41,119 nt of DNA from CAZABP01 sp964483245 (GTDB taxonomy: Bacteria; Planctomycetota; UBA1135; UBA2386): positions 1-41,119 of the forward strand of contig CAZABP010000043.1 in assembly GCA_964483245.1 (NCBI GenBank), in the 5' to 3' direction. The translations under genes were made by a program, and so were the position numbers. Of this stretch, positions 18,280 to 27,153 are shown piece after piece; positions within the stretch are counted from its first letter, which is position 1; the number at the start of each line of letters is the position of its first letter. The notes under the pieces were generated by a model. It saw only the letters and a list, made by a program, of their open reading frames with translations, was not told the DNA's origin and made no database searches.

Positions 18280-19536
18280 ATGAGCGACGCGCGCAGACCG
18301 CACGGTCGACACCCGCATCCCGAGACCAGCAGCGTCTCGGAAGGGTTCGACCCGCGGCTCTCGGTCATGGCGGTGCGACCGCCGATCTATCCGGTGTCGA
18401 CGTTTGCGTTCCGCACCGCCGAAGAGGCGGCGCATTGGTTCGACGTGGCGCTCGGGCGTGCGCAGCAGGTGCCGGGCGAGACGGCGAGCCTGATCTATGC
18501 GCGGCTCAACCATCCGAACGCCGAGATGTTCGAGGACGCGCTGCGCGCGGTGGAACGCAGCTGCGCCGCCGCGGTCGCGTTCTCGAGCGGCATGGCTGCG
18601 ATCACGACGACGATCCTGTCGCTGTGCAAGCCGGGGGACCGCTTGGTGTATTGCCGGCCGGTGTATGGCGGGACGGATCACTTCTTCCGCCACATGCTGC
18701 CGGACTTCGGGATCGCAGCACTGGCGACGCGTGACGACTCACCGGCATCGTGGCAGCAGGCGATCGACGCGGCCGGTGACCGGCTTCGCGTCGTCTACGT
18801 CGAGACGCCGGCCAATCCGACGCTGCGGATGACCGATCTGCGCGCCGTCGTCGCAGCGGCGCAGCAGGCGCACACCCCCGAGCGTCCGCTCGTATTGGTC
18901 GACAACACGTTCCTCGGACCGGTGTTCCAGTCGCCGCTGCAGCTCGGCGCCGATGCGGCGCTCTACTCGGCGACCAAGTTCCTCGGCGGGCACTCCGACC
19001 TCGTCGCCGGCGCGCTGACGACGCACGACCGCGCGCTGGCCGAGCGCGTGCGCACGACGCGCGCGTTCCTCGGCACGATCACCGAGCCGTTCACGGCCTG
19101 GATGCTGCAACGCAGCATGGCGACGCTGCACCTGCGGATGATCAAGCAGTCGAAGAACGCCGCGAAGCTCGTCGAGGTGCTGAAGTCGCACCCGGCCGTC
19201 GAGCGCATCCACCACCCCAACCTGCTGACCGGCGATCAGGCACGGATCTACCAGGCGCAATGCACCGCACCCGGCTCGCTGATCTCGATCGAGATCCGCG
19301 GCGGGCGCGCGGCGGCGTTCAAGTTCCTCAACGCGCTGCAGCTCGTGCGCCTCGCCGTCTCGCTCGGCGGCGTCGAGTCGCTCGCCTGCCATCCCGCGTC
19401 CACGACCGCCTCCGAGATGTCACCCGAAGACCTCGCCGCCGGCGGTGTCACCGAAGGCCTCGTCCGCCTCAGCATCGGCGTCGAATACTGGCGCGACCTC
19501 GCAGCCGACCTCACCCGCGCACTCGATGTCGTCTGA
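18280..19536 (+). CDS. Cys/Met metabolism PLP-dependent enzyme (cystathionine gamma-synthase/lyase type)
   Basis: 418 residues. PLP lysine Lys233 lies in SATKFLGGHSD, the phosphate-binding FSSGMAAITT is at 101-110, the Tyr/Arg pair from the neighbouring subunit in IYARLNHPN (72-80), and Asp208 in VLVDNTFLGP stacks on the cofactor. This is fold type I, gamma-family: cystathionine gamma-synthase, cystathionine lyase, methionine gamma-lyase or O-acylhomoserine sulfhydrylase. Sequence alone does not separate these. It begins 11 bp after the ferredoxin gene and overlaps the NuoF-like gene by 11 bp, so it is inside the box operon, where it has no known role. Its last codon and stop fall in a 34-bp repeat. 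Confidence 0.88.
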   Translation: MSDARRPHGRHPHPETSSVSEGFDPRLSVMAVRPPIYPVSTFAFRTAEEAAHWFDVALGRAQQVPGETASLIYARLNHPNAEMFEDALRAVERSCAAAVAFSSGMAAITTTILSLCKPGDRLVYCRPVYGGTDHFFRHMLPDFGIAALATRDDSPASWQQAIDAAGDRLRVVYVETPANPTLRMTDLRAVVAAAQQAHTPERPLVLVDNTFLGPVFQSPLQLGADAALYSATKFLGGHSDLVAGALTTHDRALAERVRTTRAFLGTITEPFTAWMLQRSMATLHLRMIKQSKNAAKLVEVLKSHPAVERIHHPNLLTGDQARIYQAQCTAPGSLISIEIRGGRAAAFKFLNALQLVRLAVSLGGVESLACHPASTTASEMSPEDLAAGGVTEGLVRLSIGVEYWRDLAADLTRALDVV

Positions 19537-20767
19537 CGAGAAAAGTCGCGCCATTCTGGCAGTCCCGCGCGACGAGAGCGGGCCGGCAGCGCCGCTCGGG
19601 GACTACACGGCATTGCGCGCCGCCCTCCGCTCGCCACCCGAGACGCTGCTCGCGCTGGTCGAGGCATCCGGCCTGCGCGGCCACGGGGGCGCTGCATTCC
19701 CCGCCGCACGCAAATGGCGCATCGCGGCCGCTGCACCGGGCGCCACCAAGCACGTCGTCGCCAACGGCGGCGAGCACGAGCCGGGCAGCCACAAGGACAA
19801 GGTCCTCGTCGCGACCGCGCCGCACGCCGTGCTCGAAGGCATGCTCCTGTGCGGCTACGCGACCGGCGCGACGCAGGGCTGGCTGTACCTGATCGAAGAC
19901 ATGCAGCTCCAGATCGCGGCCGCCGAGCGCGCGATCGCGCAGGCGCGCGCGGCCGGGTTCCTCGGGCAGCGGATCCTCGGCAGCGGATTCTCGTTCGACG
20001 TCCGGATCCACCGCGCACCGACCACCTATGTCGCCGGCGAAGAATCCGCCGCAATCGCGTCGATCGACGGAGCGCCGGCGAAGCCACGCAAGAAGCCGCC
20101 GTATCCGGGTGAGTCCGGCGTCGCCGGACAACCGACCACCGTCAACAACGTGGAGACGCTCGCGCACGTGCCGTGGCTCGTGCAGCACGGCGCCAACGCC
20201 TACCGCGAGCTCGGCAGCGGAGACAGTCCGGGCACGATGCTCGTGACGCTGCCGGCCTCGCTGCGGAACAGCGGTGTGCACGAGGTCCGCTTCGGCACGC
20301 CGCTGCGCGCAATCCTCGAAGAGATCGGCGGCGGCACCGTCAGCGGGCGTCCGGTGCGCGCCGTGCTGCCAGCTCTGTCGTGCGGCTGGGTCGACGCGAC
20401 GCAGCTCGACACGCCGCTGACGCACGCCGCACTTCGCGCAATCGGCTCGTCCCCGGGTTGCGGCGGCATGACGCTGATCGAACAGGGGGAAGACCCGCTG
20501 CCCCGCCTGCTCGAGATCGCGCGGTTCTTCATGGCCGAGCAGTGCGGACAGTGCCCGCCATGCCGCATGGAGACGAATCAGCTCGCACATGTGCTGCAGG
20601 GGGTCCAGGCCGGCAAGGGCGGGGACTTCCGCGCCACGATCAACAAGGTCACCGCGTTCGCGCGCGGCAAGGGGCTCTGCTCGCTGATCGAGATGGCGGC
20701 CGCGCCGATCGTCAGCGCGCTCGATGTGTTCGCGGAAGAGCTGGCCCGGGCGACCCGCGGGGTCTGA
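19526..20767 (+). CDS. NuoF-like NADH-binding flavoprotein with 4Fe-4S site
   Basis: 413 residues, similar in length to NuoF. Motifs in order: GLRGHGGAAFPAARKW (49-64, NADH/FMN loop), VVANGGEHEPGSHKDK (77-92, FMN), YVAGEESAAIASIDG (168-182), and SGVAGQPTTVNNVETLAHVP (197-216). The 4Fe-4S ligands are Cys340-x2-Cys343-x2-Cys346 (CGQCPPC) and Cys385 (GLCSLIE). NuoF oxidises NADH and passes electrons to a NuoE-type ferredoxin. No other complex I subunit is near, so this is probably a soluble two-protein NADH dehydrogenase with the product of 17937. Codons 2-13 lie in a 34-bp repeat; a TTG at codon 30 is an alternative start. Confidence 0.9.
   Translation: MSSDEKSRAILAVPRDESGPAAPLGDYTALRAALRSPPETLLALVEASGLRGHGGAAFPAARKWRIAAAAPGATKHVVANGGEHEPGSHKDKVLVATAPHAVLEGMLLCGYATGATQGWLYLIEDMQLQIAAAERAIAQARAAGFLGQRILGSGFSFDVRIHRAPTTYVAGEESAAIASIDGAPAKPRKKPPYPGESGVAGQPTTVNNVETLAHVPWLVQHGANAYRELGSGDSPGTMLVTLPASLRNSGVHEVRFGTPLRAILEEIGGGTVSGRPVRAVLPALSCGWVDATQLDTPLTHAALRAIGSSPGCGGMTLIEQGEDPLPRLLEIARFFMAEQCGQCPPCRMETNQLAHVLQGVQAGKGGDFRATINKVTAFARGKGLCSLIEMAAAPIVSALDVFAEELARATRGV
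19531..19564. repeat. 34-bp direct repeat, copy 1
   Basis: Identical over 34 bases to 20762-20795. This copy supplies the last valine codon and TGA stop of the PLP-enzyme gene and codons 2-13 of the NuoF-like gene. It contains gcca-ttc-tggc, a small hairpin. No other copy was found in the window. Confidence 0.9.
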
Positions 20768-20795
20768 CGAGAAAAGTCGCGCCATTCTGGCAGTC
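20762..20795. repeat. 34-bp direct repeat, copy 2
   Basis: Identical to 19531-19564; the bases on either side differ. This copy supplies the last valine codon and TGA stop of the NuoF-like gene and then continues into the intergenic region. The two copies therefore bracket the NuoF-like gene at the same phase relative to a stop codon. Confidence 0.9.
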
Positions 20796-20903
20796 GCAAG
20801 GCAGCCTTCCCTGGCGCCGCTCCGCCGGTGCGCGCCCACGGATTGACGGATCCGTGTGCGCAGGTTCTCGTGACGCCCCACCCAGTCTCCGAAAGGAACC
20901 TCC

Positions 20904-22091
20904 ATGCGCACACTCCTCATCCCTTCGTTGTTGATCACGCTCGTCCCGACGGCGGCGGCGCAGTGGTCGACACCGGTCCCGGTCGCCAACGTCAACACGG
21001 CGGCCAGTGACTTCGACCCGTGCCCGTCGTTCGACGGGTTGACGCTGTACTTCACCAACCAGACCGGCGGCTGGATCCTGCAGCGCGCCACGCGGCCGAA
21101 CCTGTTCAGCCCGTTCGGCGCGCCGACCCCGATCACCGAACTCGACAGCAGCGGGACCGAGGCAGGCCCTTGCGTGCGCATCGACGAGCTCGAGATCTTC
21201 TTCTATTCGACGCGCGCGGGCGGCACGGGCAGCATCGACATCTGGCGCGCGACGCGCGCGTCGAAGACGGCGCTCTGGGGCACCCCGGTGCCGGTCAGCG
21301 AGCTGAACACGTCCGGCGCCGAAGGCGGCATGTCGCTGACCGCGGATGGTCTGACGATCTACTACGGCAGCAACAGCGACATCTGGACCGCGACGCGGCC
21401 GAACTGGAGCTCTCCGTTCGCCAACCCGCAGCCGGTCACCGAGCTGAACACGTCCGGCTTCGATCGTGAACCGCACATCTCGCCTGACCGCCTGACGATC
21501 TTCTACACGCGCACCGGTGCCACCGGCAGCAATGACACGTTCATGGCGACGCGCCTCAGCCCGACCGCGCCGTTCAGCAACATCGTGGAAGTGTTCGCGC
21601 TGAACTCGACGGCGGCTGATACGTCACCGGCGTTCGCGATCTACGCTGACGAGATCTTCTTCACGTCGACACGCACTGGCGGTCCCGGCAGCTACGACAT
21701 CCATACCGCGCGCTTCACCGGCCTCGTCGCGAACGGGATCGCGAGCCAGAGCAGCGTCATGAGCCTCCGCTTCTCGGATCCGGGCTCGCCGATGAAGCCA
21801 TTCATTGCGGCAGCGGCGCTCGGGGACAAGCCGGGCATCAAGTTCGACACGCGGACGTTCCCGCTGAACCCGGACGCGCTGCTGTTGTTGACCGTCGGCG
21901 GCTACCCCGGCGTGTTGAACGGCTATGTCGGCATGCTCGATGTGAACGGACAGGCTGCGGGCAACATCAACTTCACGTCGCTGCCCGGATTCCAGGGCTT
22001 CAAGTTCTTCAACGCGTTCCTCGTGCTCGATCCAAACGCCCCGTCCGGGATCGCGACGATGAGCAACGCGCTCGAGGTCATGGTCAACTGA
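20904..22091 (+). CDS. Secreted PD40 (WD40-like) beta-propeller protein
   Basis: 395 residues with a signal peptide (MRTLLIPSLLITLVPTAAAQ) and AAGGA-like ribosome-binding bases six nucleotides before the ATG. At least five PD40 blades repeat the pattern ...DFDPCPSFDGLTLYFTN, EAGPCVRIDELEIFFYST, EGGMSLTADGLTIYYGS, DREPHISPDRLTIFYTR and DTSPAFAIYADEIFFTS. The blades resemble TolB-type propellers but there is no peptidase domain. The last 120 residues (SLRFSDPGSPMKPFIAAAA onward) form a separate beta-rich domain. It is probably exported to the periplasm or outside. Binding partner unknown. Confidence 0.85.
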   Translation: MRTLLIPSLLITLVPTAAAQWSTPVPVANVNTAASDFDPCPSFDGLTLYFTNQTGGWILQRATRPNLFSPFGAPTPITELDSSGTEAGPCVRIDELEIFFYSTRAGGTGSIDIWRATRASKTALWGTPVPVSELNTSGAEGGMSLTADGLTIYYGSNSDIWTATRPNWSSPFANPQPVTELNTSGFDREPHISPDRLTIFYTRTGATGSNDTFMATRLSPTAPFSNIVEVFALNSTAADTSPAFAIYADEIFFTSTRTGGPGSYDIHTARFTGLVANGIASQSSVMSLRFSDPGSPMKPFIAAAALGDKPGIKFDTRTFPLNPDALLLLTVGGYPGVLNGYVGMLDVNGQAAGNINFTSLPGFQGFKFFNAFLVLDPNAPSGIATMSNALEVMVN

Positions 22092-22119
22092 ACCGGGCCG
22101 CGTCCCGGGACCATTCCGC

Positions 22120-24276
22120 GTGACGCACCGAGATCGAAACCTGCTGCGCTTCGCAGCGCTGAGCCTGCTCGGCGCTGCGTTGCACGCGCAGCAGGTGAGC
22201 TATTCCGACGAGCTGTTCCCATGGCACCGGGACGAAGGTTTCCTGGTGACGCGGATCGTCGATGCACTCGACGGGCGGCCGCTGGCCGGCGTCGAGCTGT
22301 TGGCGCTGCGTGAACGCGAGCAGCCGCTGCCGGAGTGGCTGTGGTTCGACCGCAAGGTCGTCAGCGACGAGCAGGGATTCGCGCGGCTGCCGCTCGCCGG
22401 AATCGACCTCGGTTGGTTGCTGTTCCTGCGCGATGGCCATGCACCGCGGAGTGAGCACCGGTGGTGCGATGCAGTCGTCGCCCTGATGCCCGGCATCGAC
22501 GTCCCGGTCGAGATCCAGGACGAGCGCGGCCTGCCGGTGGCAGGTGCGCGGCTCGGCTTCGCCGTCGGCTGCGGGCACACGCCGGACGTGCGCAACGCGG
22601 TGACCGATGCGCGCGGGTGCACGACGATCGCCGGCATCGATCCGACCGAAGGGATCCGGGACCTGTACGCGGTCCACCCCTGGATCGATGGCAACTACGA
22701 GGATGTGAGCTGGCAGGCCGGTGATGCCCCACAGCGCTTCCGTTGGCGCCCGTCGATCCCGGTACGCGGTCGCCTCCTCGACGAGAACGGCGAGCCGCTG
22801 CGCGGCGCATTCGTCGGCACGAGCGTCGTGCACCGTGGACCGTGGACGCGAACCGACGCCGCAGGACGGTTCGAGCTGATCGGATGCGAGCTGAGCGGAC
22901 CGCTCGACACGGCGTTCCTGCGCGCCGTCTCCGGCGGCATCGAGCGCAGCTATCAGGCCCCGATGGGGCTGCCGCAGGTGGAGCTGCGGTTCATCGAGGA
23001 ACCGGAGAGGCCGGCACGCGATGCGACGCTGCGCCTGCAGGTCCTGCGTGGGGATGCGCAGCCGGCGCTCGTCCGCGCCGAGGTCGAGGCGTGGGTCGTG
23101 CGCGACGGGCACTGGTTCCAGGTGTTCGACGAAACGATCCCGGCCGAGCCATCGGAGCTGCCGCTGCCGAGCGGAGAGGTCCTGCTCCGCGTGCGGGCGG
23201 CGGACGCGCCATGGCCGATCGTCGACACGCACGCCGTGGTCGATGCGCGCCGGGTGAACGCCCACGCGGTCGTGCTGCCCGAACCGCGCCGGATCCGCGT
23301 CGCGATGCGTGGCGGCGCGCGCGGATGGCAGATCCGGCTTCAGACAGCGTCCGGCGCGTGGGACATCGAAGACGGCACATGCGTCCTCCCAGCGGACGGA
23401 GTGGTGGCGTTCAAGGTCTCGCGGGACGGAGCTGAAGCCATCCCCGAAGTCATCGCGCTGCGTACCGACGTCGCGAAGCTGCCCGATCAGGTCGAACTCG
23501 CAGTGCCGGAGCCGACGCGGATCCGAGGCCGGATCACCGATGCGGCCGGTGCCCCGGTACGTGCGACGCTGGAACTCGCCTCCGGGCTGCTCGGCAAGGC
23601 GGGTCCGACGACTACCAGCGACGATGGTTCGTTCGAGCTCCAGGCCTGGGCAGGATGGAAGGACACTCTGTGCTGCACGCCGGAGGACACGAGTCTGCTG
23701 CGCATGCGGATGCTGCGCCTCGCGCTCCCGGAGCCGGGAATGGGGCAGGTCGTGACGATCGGCGAGATCCGGTTGCCGCCACGTGATGCGCCCCGACTCC
23801 GGATCCTCGGCTACGACGGCACGCCACTGACCAACATGACGCTCGAGGTGACGGCGCCCGGACGTCGCCTCGCGGCCGACCTCGACGAGGATGGCGGCTA
23901 CGACGGCCCCGATCTGCGCGAGCATGACTGCGTGGGTCTGCGCACCGAGTACGGCGAGCACCGCGACTGGGGCGGATTCCTGGTCCAGCAGCGTTGGCAG
24001 CTCACCGGCGACGGACCGTGGACGCTGCGCATCCCGCCCGGCTGCGTGCACCTGCGGGCCGTCGATCCCCAGGGCATGCCGATCGAGGCGGACGCCTGCC
24101 TGGGTGAAAACGAGTTCAGCATCCCGCCCGACGGCGCCACCCTCGTCGGTCTCTCGCTGACCCCGCAGCGCCTGTTCCTCGGCGCCGCCGACCGCCGCAC
24201 CGCGATCGTCGACTTCACGCCCGCCGCCGGCGACGCGGCACCGACGCTCCGGATCGTTCTCCCACCGCGCCGCTGA
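22120..24276 (+). CDS. Secreted carboxypeptidase-regulatory-like multidomain protein
   Basis: 718 residues from a GTG at 22120, 28 bp after the PD40 gene. A signal peptide (LLRFAALSLLGAALHAQ) is followed by a chain of beta-sandwich repeats with family-like turns: VTRIVDALDGRPLAGVELLA, VEIQDERGLPVAGARLGF, PVRGRLLDENGEPLRGAFVG and IRGRITDAAGAPVRATLEL. Unlike the four proteins at 6737-13263 the N-terminus looks cleavable, so it may be released. No catalytic motif is seen. Probably co-transcribed with the PD40 gene upstream. Function unknown; a sugar- or protein-binding surface role is a guess from the fold. Confidence 0.8.
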   Translation: MTHRDRNLLRFAALSLLGAALHAQQVSYSDELFPWHRDEGFLVTRIVDALDGRPLAGVELLALREREQPLPEWLWFDRKVVSDEQGFARLPLAGIDLGWLLFLRDGHAPRSEHRWCDAVVALMPGIDVPVEIQDERGLPVAGARLGFAVGCGHTPDVRNAVTDARGCTTIAGIDPTEGIRDLYAVHPWIDGNYEDVSWQAGDAPQRFRWRPSIPVRGRLLDENGEPLRGAFVGTSVVHRGPWTRTDAAGRFELIGCELSGPLDTAFLRAVSGGIERSYQAPMGLPQVELRFIEEPERPARDATLRLQVLRGDAQPALVRAEVEAWVVRDGHWFQVFDETIPAEPSELPLPSGEVLLRVRAADAPWPIVDTHAVVDARRVNAHAVVLPEPRRIRVAMRGGARGWQIRLQTASGAWDIEDGTCVLPADGVVAFKVSRDGAEAIPEVIALRTDVAKLPDQVELAVPEPTRIRGRITDAAGAPVRATLELASGLLGKAGPTTTSDDGSFELQAWAGWKDTLCCTPEDTSLLRMRMLRLALPEPGMGQVVTIGEIRLPPRDAPRLRILGYDGTPLTNMTLEVTAPGRRLAADLDEDGGYDGPDLREHDCVGLRTEYGEHRDWGGFLVQQRWQLTGDGPWTLRIPPGCVHLRAVDPQGMPIEADACLGENEFSIPPDGATLVGLSLTPQRLFLGAADRRTAIVDFTPAAGDAAPTLRIVLPPRR

Positions 24277-24322
24277 TCCGACTCCGCTTGCTTCGCCGCA
24301 GCCTCCCGGATGCGATCGCAGT

Positions 24323-24931
24323 GTGAGCGACGATCCGCGCGCCGCCGGAGCCCTGCCACTGCAGCGCCTGCTGCCGAACGCGATCTCCGTGCTGCGAATC
24401 GCGCTCGTGCCGCTGTGGGTCCTGTTCGCCGAGACCGCCGCGACCGCGGCGGATCCGACGCCGGCGCGCAACCTGGCACTCGCGACGCTGATCGCGATCG
24501 GCCTCAGCGACGTCATCGACGGCTACCTGGCGCGCCGCTGGCACGTCGCATCCCGCGCCGGCGCGACGATCGACGCGGTCGCCGACAAGCTGATGCAGGT
24601 CGTCTGCATCACGTACCTCGCGCTGCGGCCCACGCCCGCGTTCATCCCGGTGCCGCTGTGGTTCCTCGGATTGCTGATCGCACGCGATCTGCTGCTCGGC
24701 ATCGGCCTGCTGCTGCTGCGCGCCCGCGTCCGCGGGTTCCGCGTGGTGCACCGCTGGCATGGGAAACTCGCGAGCCTGCTGTTGTTCGCGCTGATGTTCT
24801 GGGCGACGTCGGGGGTCGGGCACCGGCTCGCCCCCGGCATCTACGCCGCGCTCGGCGCGTTCATCCTGTTCAGCACCGCCAGCTACATGCGCGACGGCCT
24901 GCGGCAGCGTGCCGACCCGACCGGGTCTTGA
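24323..24931 (+). CDS. CDP-alcohol phosphatidyltransferase family protein
   Basis: 202 residues with about six hydrophobic segments. The full family signature D-x2-D-G-x2-A-R-x8-G-x3-D-x3-D is present at 63-88 (Asp63, Asp66, Gly67, Ala70, Arg71, Gly80, Asp84, Asp88), so the enzyme should be active. The family transfers a phosphatidyl group from CDP-diacylglycerol to an alcohol such as glycerol 3-phosphate (PgsA), serine, inositol or cardiolipin precursors. The N-terminal LPNAISVLRIALVPLWVL resembles PgsA/cardiolipin-synthase members, but the acceptor cannot be told from sequence. GTG start at 24323. It stands alone, with a palindromic repeat element 30 bp downstream. Confidence 0.9.
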   Translation: MSDDPRAAGALPLQRLLPNAISVLRIALVPLWVLFAETAATAADPTPARNLALATLIAIGLSDVIDGYLARRWHVASRAGATIDAVADKLMQVVCITYLALRPTPAFIPVPLWFLGLLIARDLLLGIGLLLLRARVRGFRVVHRWHGKLASLLLFALMFWATSGVGHRLAPGIYAALGAFILFSTASYMRDGLRQRADPTGS

Positions 24932-24960
24932 GGCCGCGGCGGGCCGCCAGCTACCCTGAG

Positions 24961-25118
24961 AAGTCGTTTCACAAAGCCTCCGCGGCTGCGGCCGGCCCCC
25001 GCACCCGAGGGCGGCGTCGCGAGATCTGCGGCGAATCCACCGATTCGCCTACGATCTCGCTCCTTGCCCTCGGTCGCGCTGGCTCGGCCTCGCCTGCGAA
25101 GCATTTGTGAAACGACTT
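24961..25118. repeat. 158-bp imperfect palindrome with 15-bp perfect terminal inverted repeats (MITE-like)
   Basis: AAGTCGTTTCACAAA at 24961-24975 is exactly repeated in reverse at 25104-25118. The two halves remain alignable to the centre, where ggcgaatc and gattcgcc pair around a 4-base loop. No protein is encoded. It fills most of the gap between the phosphatidyltransferase gene and the BNR-like gene. Confidence 0.85.
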
Positions 25119-25148
25119 CTGGCACGGTCCACGTCTTGGAGAGGTTCC

Positions 25149-26792
25149 ATGCTCCGCACCTGCGTCCTCGTCTTTCCGCTCCTCGCCTGTCTGCCGGCAC
25201 CGGCACAGACCCTGCGGCCGATCCTGACTCCGCTCGCGCCGGTCACCGTCGCACCGCCGCTGTCGGTGCAGCGCAACTTTGCCGTCGCGCCGAACGGCAC
25301 GCTCTGGGCCGTCGCTCGCGTCGACGACACCGTCAGCCCGGGTGACGCTCGCTATCACCTGTGGCTGCGCCGCTCCCTCGATGGCGGCGCGACCTGGTCC
25401 ACGGTGGCCGATGCGCCGACGACCGGCGATGGCCGCGGTGTGCTGCTGTACGACAGCGAGTGCCATCGCCTGCACGTGCTCTGGCATGCAACCAACGGCG
25501 GCTCCTACAACAGCGTCTATCACCAGGAGTACGACACCGTGGCCGGCACCTGGGTCGGCGCACCGGCGGTGATCGCGGCCGCCACTGGCGCGGAGGATCA
25601 GTACACCGCGCAGGATCTCGAGATCACACCGAAGGGAACGGTCGTGCTCGCGTTCAGCACGCACCGGCGACCCCCACCGACCTGGAACGGCAACTGGGCG
25701 ACCGGTCTGCGCGTGCGCCCGCGCGGCAGCTCGACCTGGAGCATCGTCTATCAGCTCAACACCGGCTCGAGCGGGGTCTACCCGAATCTGCTCGCGATCG
25801 GTGAGACCGTGCATGCCTGCTACCGCTCCGCGTTCGGTGGCTACGGGATCTTCTACCGCGCGTTCGACACCGCGAACCTGCAGTTCACGACCGCCGCCGA
25901 CGTCCCGGTCGGACCGAACGGCAACACGAACCTGTATGCGAGCAATGTCAGTGTGCTCGCGTGCGATTCGCTCGGCGACCTCTACGTGATGTACGCGACC
26001 GGGCTCGCGAGCCCGGGCAGCGGAGCGCTGCACGTCGCCCATGCCACGGCCGGGAACTACACGACCTGGACGCAGCATCAGCTCGTCAGCGATCCGCCGC
26101 TGACCTGGGGGAACTCCGCGTTCTGGAACTACGGGTTCTCGTGGAGCGGCGGCGCACTGGTCACCGCGTGGTGGAGTCTCGCGAACGAGACGCACATCAA
26201 GGTCTACCGGCGGCTGTACCTGAACGGCAAACCGGTCGGCCCCGACATCACGTTCGCGATGTCACCCGACAACGATCAGTTCAAGTTCCTCAGCGGCCAC
26301 CGCTCGTCGCAGATGTTCCTGCCAGCGGTGCTGCTGGTCGGCAGCACGACGACCAACCTGCCGCAGGGCCAGCTCGCGTTCTTCGGCGACCGGCTGGCGA
26401 GTGCGGTGCGCTTCGGCGCCTCGTGTCAGGGGAAGCTGACGTCGCTGCCGGTGCTGGAGGCAACGGCGGTGCCACAGCTCGGCTCGTCGCTGTCGCTCGC
26501 GCTGTCGAACCTGCCGCCATCGCAACCGGGGCAACTGTTGGTCGGTGGCACCTGCTGGCCTGGCATTCCGCTCGATCCGATCGGCCTGCTGGGGTGCACG
26601 CTGAACCAGGACGTCCTGTTGGTGTTCCCGTACCAGAGCGATGCGAGCGGCAAGGCCAGCGCATCGTTCCCGCTGCCGAATGACCCGAACTGGAACGGAC
26701 TCTCCGTGCATCTGCAGGCACTCGTGCTGGCGCCGACGCACAACCCCGCGAACGCGCTGCTGACGAACTCGCTCGGCGTCACGTTCCGGTGA
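25149..26792 (+). CDS. Secreted BNR-type beta-propeller protein with C-terminal planctomycete-type domain
   Basis: 547 residues from the ATG at 25149, chosen because GGAGAGG (25138-25144) lies four bases upstream; an upstream in-frame start falls inside the palindromic element. Signal peptide MLRTCVLVFPLLACLPAPAQ. The core has sialidase-like blades, including LRRSLDGGATWSTVA, a BNR/Asp-box (S-x-D-x-G-x-T-W). Conserved sialidase Arg-triad residues are not evident. The last 110 residues (FGASCQGK, then PVLEATAVPQLGSSLSLALS, TCWPGIPLDPIGLLGC and LVFPYQSDASGKASASFPLP) form a domain I associate with exported proteins of Poly30-like planctomycetes. Probably surface or extracellular; ligand unknown. 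Confidence 0.82.
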   Translation: MLRTCVLVFPLLACLPAPAQTLRPILTPLAPVTVAPPLSVQRNFAVAPNGTLWAVARVDDTVSPGDARYHLWLRRSLDGGATWSTVADAPTTGDGRGVLLYDSECHRLHVLWHATNGGSYNSVYHQEYDTVAGTWVGAPAVIAAATGAEDQYTAQDLEITPKGTVVLAFSTHRRPPPTWNGNWATGLRVRPRGSSTWSIVYQLNTGSSGVYPNLLAIGETVHACYRSAFGGYGIFYRAFDTANLQFTTAADVPVGPNGNTNLYASNVSVLACDSLGDLYVMYATGLASPGSGALHVAHATAGNYTTWTQHQLVSDPPLTWGNSAFWNYGFSWSGGALVTAWWSLANETHIKVYRRLYLNGKPVGPDITFAMSPDNDQFKFLSGHRSSQMFLPAVLLVGSTTTNLPQGQLAFFGDRLASAVRFGASCQGKLTSLPVLEATAVPQLGSSLSLALSNLPPSQPGQLLVGGTCWPGIPLDPIGLLGCTLNQDVLLVFPYQSDASGKASASFPLPNDPNWNGLSVHLQALVLAPTHNPANALLTNSLGVTFR

Positions 26793-27153
26793 CCGTGCGC
26801 GGCCACCTCGTACACCGACTCAGCAGCGTCGATTCCACGATGCGAACGCTGGCGATCTCCGGTCCGTTGACAGCACTGTCCGCCATGCAGAGACCGCGCG
26901 CGGAGTGCTGCCGCAATGGCGATCCGACCGATCGGACCGGCAGCGGGATCGCGGGCTCGTGGCTGCTGGGGGTCCACGAGAACGGCGCCGAGCGCGCCGA
27001 GGACGTCATCGGGCACGGCGCCTGCGTGACTTCGTGGCAGCACGCCACCGCAGTTCGTGCCTGCTGCACGCTGGTTGCGGAGAACCACGATGGCCGCAAC
27101 CAGCACGGCGTCGCGCCCAGCACCGGTGCCTGGCTGCGGATCGGCGGCCAGCC
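26793..27153. other. 361-bp interval without a convincing gene
   Basis: Open frames exist on both strands, but none shows a domain, signal peptide or plausible start. At 26808-26822 the bases tcgtacaccgactca resemble one half of the palindromic repeats at 27711 (ggtacaccgagtctc). It may hold a promoter for the DinB gene or a degraded repeat; nothing further is visible. Confidence 0.4.

Noticed and set aside
17937..20767. Partial complex I (nuo) operon
   Set aside because: Only NuoE-like and NuoF-like genes are present, separated by a PLP enzyme gene. No membrane subunits or other peripheral subunits are nearby.
22084..24516. Reverse-strand open frame of about 810 codons
   Set aside because: Antisense shadow of the gene at 22120 and its downstream neighbour; composition and lack of motifs match a mirrored GC-rich coding frame.
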